Assembly (NCBI GenBank): GCA_947074205.1
Contig: CAMTOQ010000013.1
Location: forward strand, 1-64,000
DNA length: 64,000 nucleotides
DNA from: an uncultured Bacteroides sp.
Lineage (GTDB): Bacteria; Bacteroidota; Bacteroidia; Bacteroidales; Bacteroidaceae
Reading direction: 5' to 3'
The position numbers were made by a program, and so were the translations under genes. Positions 63,538-64,000 of the stretch are shown here, in pieces; position 1 is the first letter of the stretch; each line of letters opens with the position of its first letter. Under the pieces are notes generated by a model that saw only the letters and a program-made list of their open reading frames with translations, was not told where the DNA came from and made no database searches.

Positions 63538-63999
63538 TCATATATTCTTTTCTACTCGATTTATCAAATTTTGGTAAATTGGGTTTTCGCGTAATACCTC
63601 CTTTACCCCTAATATTAATAGCTGTTTTCGTGCTCTGGTAAGTGCCACGTTGAGTTTTCGGTCTATTATCACCCCCTCATCCATTGTCAAATTGGGCAAA
63701 TATTTTAGCTGATATGGTGCATTCACGCAAAACGAATAAATGATAACATCACGTTCACTACCCTGAAACCTTTCCACCGTGTCAATGGCTATCTCATTGA
63801 GTGCCTCTATGCCCAGTTTCGCTATCTCCTTTCTGATTAAAGCTATTTGACTGCGGTAGGGTGTGATGATTCCTAATGTATGCACCGGATCGAAGCTACC
63901 CCGCTCATTTTCGTGTTGATAGATCTGGGCAGCCAAGCGGGCTGCCATAGCTGCTTCATCATGGTTGATCTTGATCTGTCCGCTCACAGCTTCTGCCTT
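63538..63999 (-). CDS. Superfamily 1 (Upf1/Dna2-like) DNA/RNA helicase, C-terminal part
   Basis: The frame stays open to the window edge (K-A-E-A before the track's GTG), so this is the 3' end of a longer gene. It shows the C-terminal SF1 helicase motifs: GIITPYRSQIALIRKEI (motif IV region), IDTVERFQGSERDVIIYS (motif V) and RKLNVALTRARKQLLILG (motif VI with the arginine finger). This pattern is typical of AAA_12-type helicases of the Upf1-like group. The ATP-binding Walker motifs lie outside the window. Confidence 0.93.
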   Translation of the reverse strand, partial: KAEAVSGQIKINHDEAAMAARLAAQIYQHENERGSFDPVHTLGIITPYRSQIALIRKEIAKLGIEALNEIAIDTVERFQGSERDVIIYSFCVNAPYQLKYLPNLTMDEGVIIDRKLNVALTRARKQLLILGVKEVLRENPIYQNLINRVEKNI

Positions 64000-64000
64000 T

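Overview
The window reads as a chromosomal segment from a gut-type member of the Bacteroidales, most likely Bacteroides or a close relative. The evidence is a SusC/SusD polysaccharide locus with a hybrid two-component regulator, many promoters with the Bacteroidetes -7 element TAnnTTTG, the MurF-Alr fusion, GldH, DUF4270 and GSCFA proteins, and lipoprotein signals ending in a Cys followed by acidic or polar residues. I saw no IS element, prophage, CRISPR, rRNA or tRNA gene.

Layout. 1-6.9 kb: the 3' part of rluF, a membrane histidine kinase, an ABC-F ATPase and an M13 lipoprotein peptidase. 7.0-14.3 kb: purH followed by the rod-shape cluster mreB-mreC-mreD-mrdA-rodA. 14.3-18.3 kb, minus strand: metF-holB-ricT-gldH, whose last gene overlaps the end of rodA tail to tail. 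18.4-22.3 kb: a short glycogen-synthase-like gene plus a DUF4270 lipoprotein, divergent from panC-panD. 22.4-28.1 kb, minus strand: serS followed by an NfnAB-type fusion flavoprotein, rplU-rpmA behind a structured leader, and an EamA transporter.

28.2-42.2 kb is a polysaccharide utilisation locus for pectic beta-1,4-galactan: HTCS sensor, SusC, SusD, surface glycan-binding lipoprotein, GH53 endo-galactanase and GH2 beta-galactosidase. The gene set and order match the B. thetaiotaomicron galactan locus. The expected flow is surface binding and GH53 cutting, SusCD import, GH2 trimming, and oligosaccharide sensing by the HTCS that turns on the susC promoter.

42.6-45.8 kb is a three-gene operon: a small ABC-type ATPase, a DUF4435 (TOPRIM-like) protein and an MscS channel. 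The first two resemble the AriA/AriB pair of the PARIS anti-phage system. 45.9-50.3 kb carries a TonB-dependent receptor and a lipoprotein with no SusD. 50.5-55.2 kb is dxs-trkA-trkH. 55.3-63.1 kb holds a small lipoprotein, a Fur-like regulator, a CDGSH protein, a histidine phosphatase, a GSCFA protein, murF-alr and tatA-tatC. The window ends in the C-terminal part of a superfamily 1 helicase.

The most unusual signals are non-coding. First, four intergenic spots (555-642, 27122-27209, 42348-42433, 56097-56206) hold short arrays with an exact 22-bp period. Each unit is a near-palindrome of 6-nt arm, 8-nt core, inverted 6-nt arm and 2-nt linker. Cores recur between arrays in both orientations, while one array has swapped the arm sequence. 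Second, a 180-bp tandem duplication at 63.2-63.5 kb looks like two copies of a tiny minus-strand RNA gene, each with its own -7 element and intrinsic terminator. Third, a perfect 10-bp inverted repeat sits just upstream of the susC promoter and is a candidate HTCS operator.
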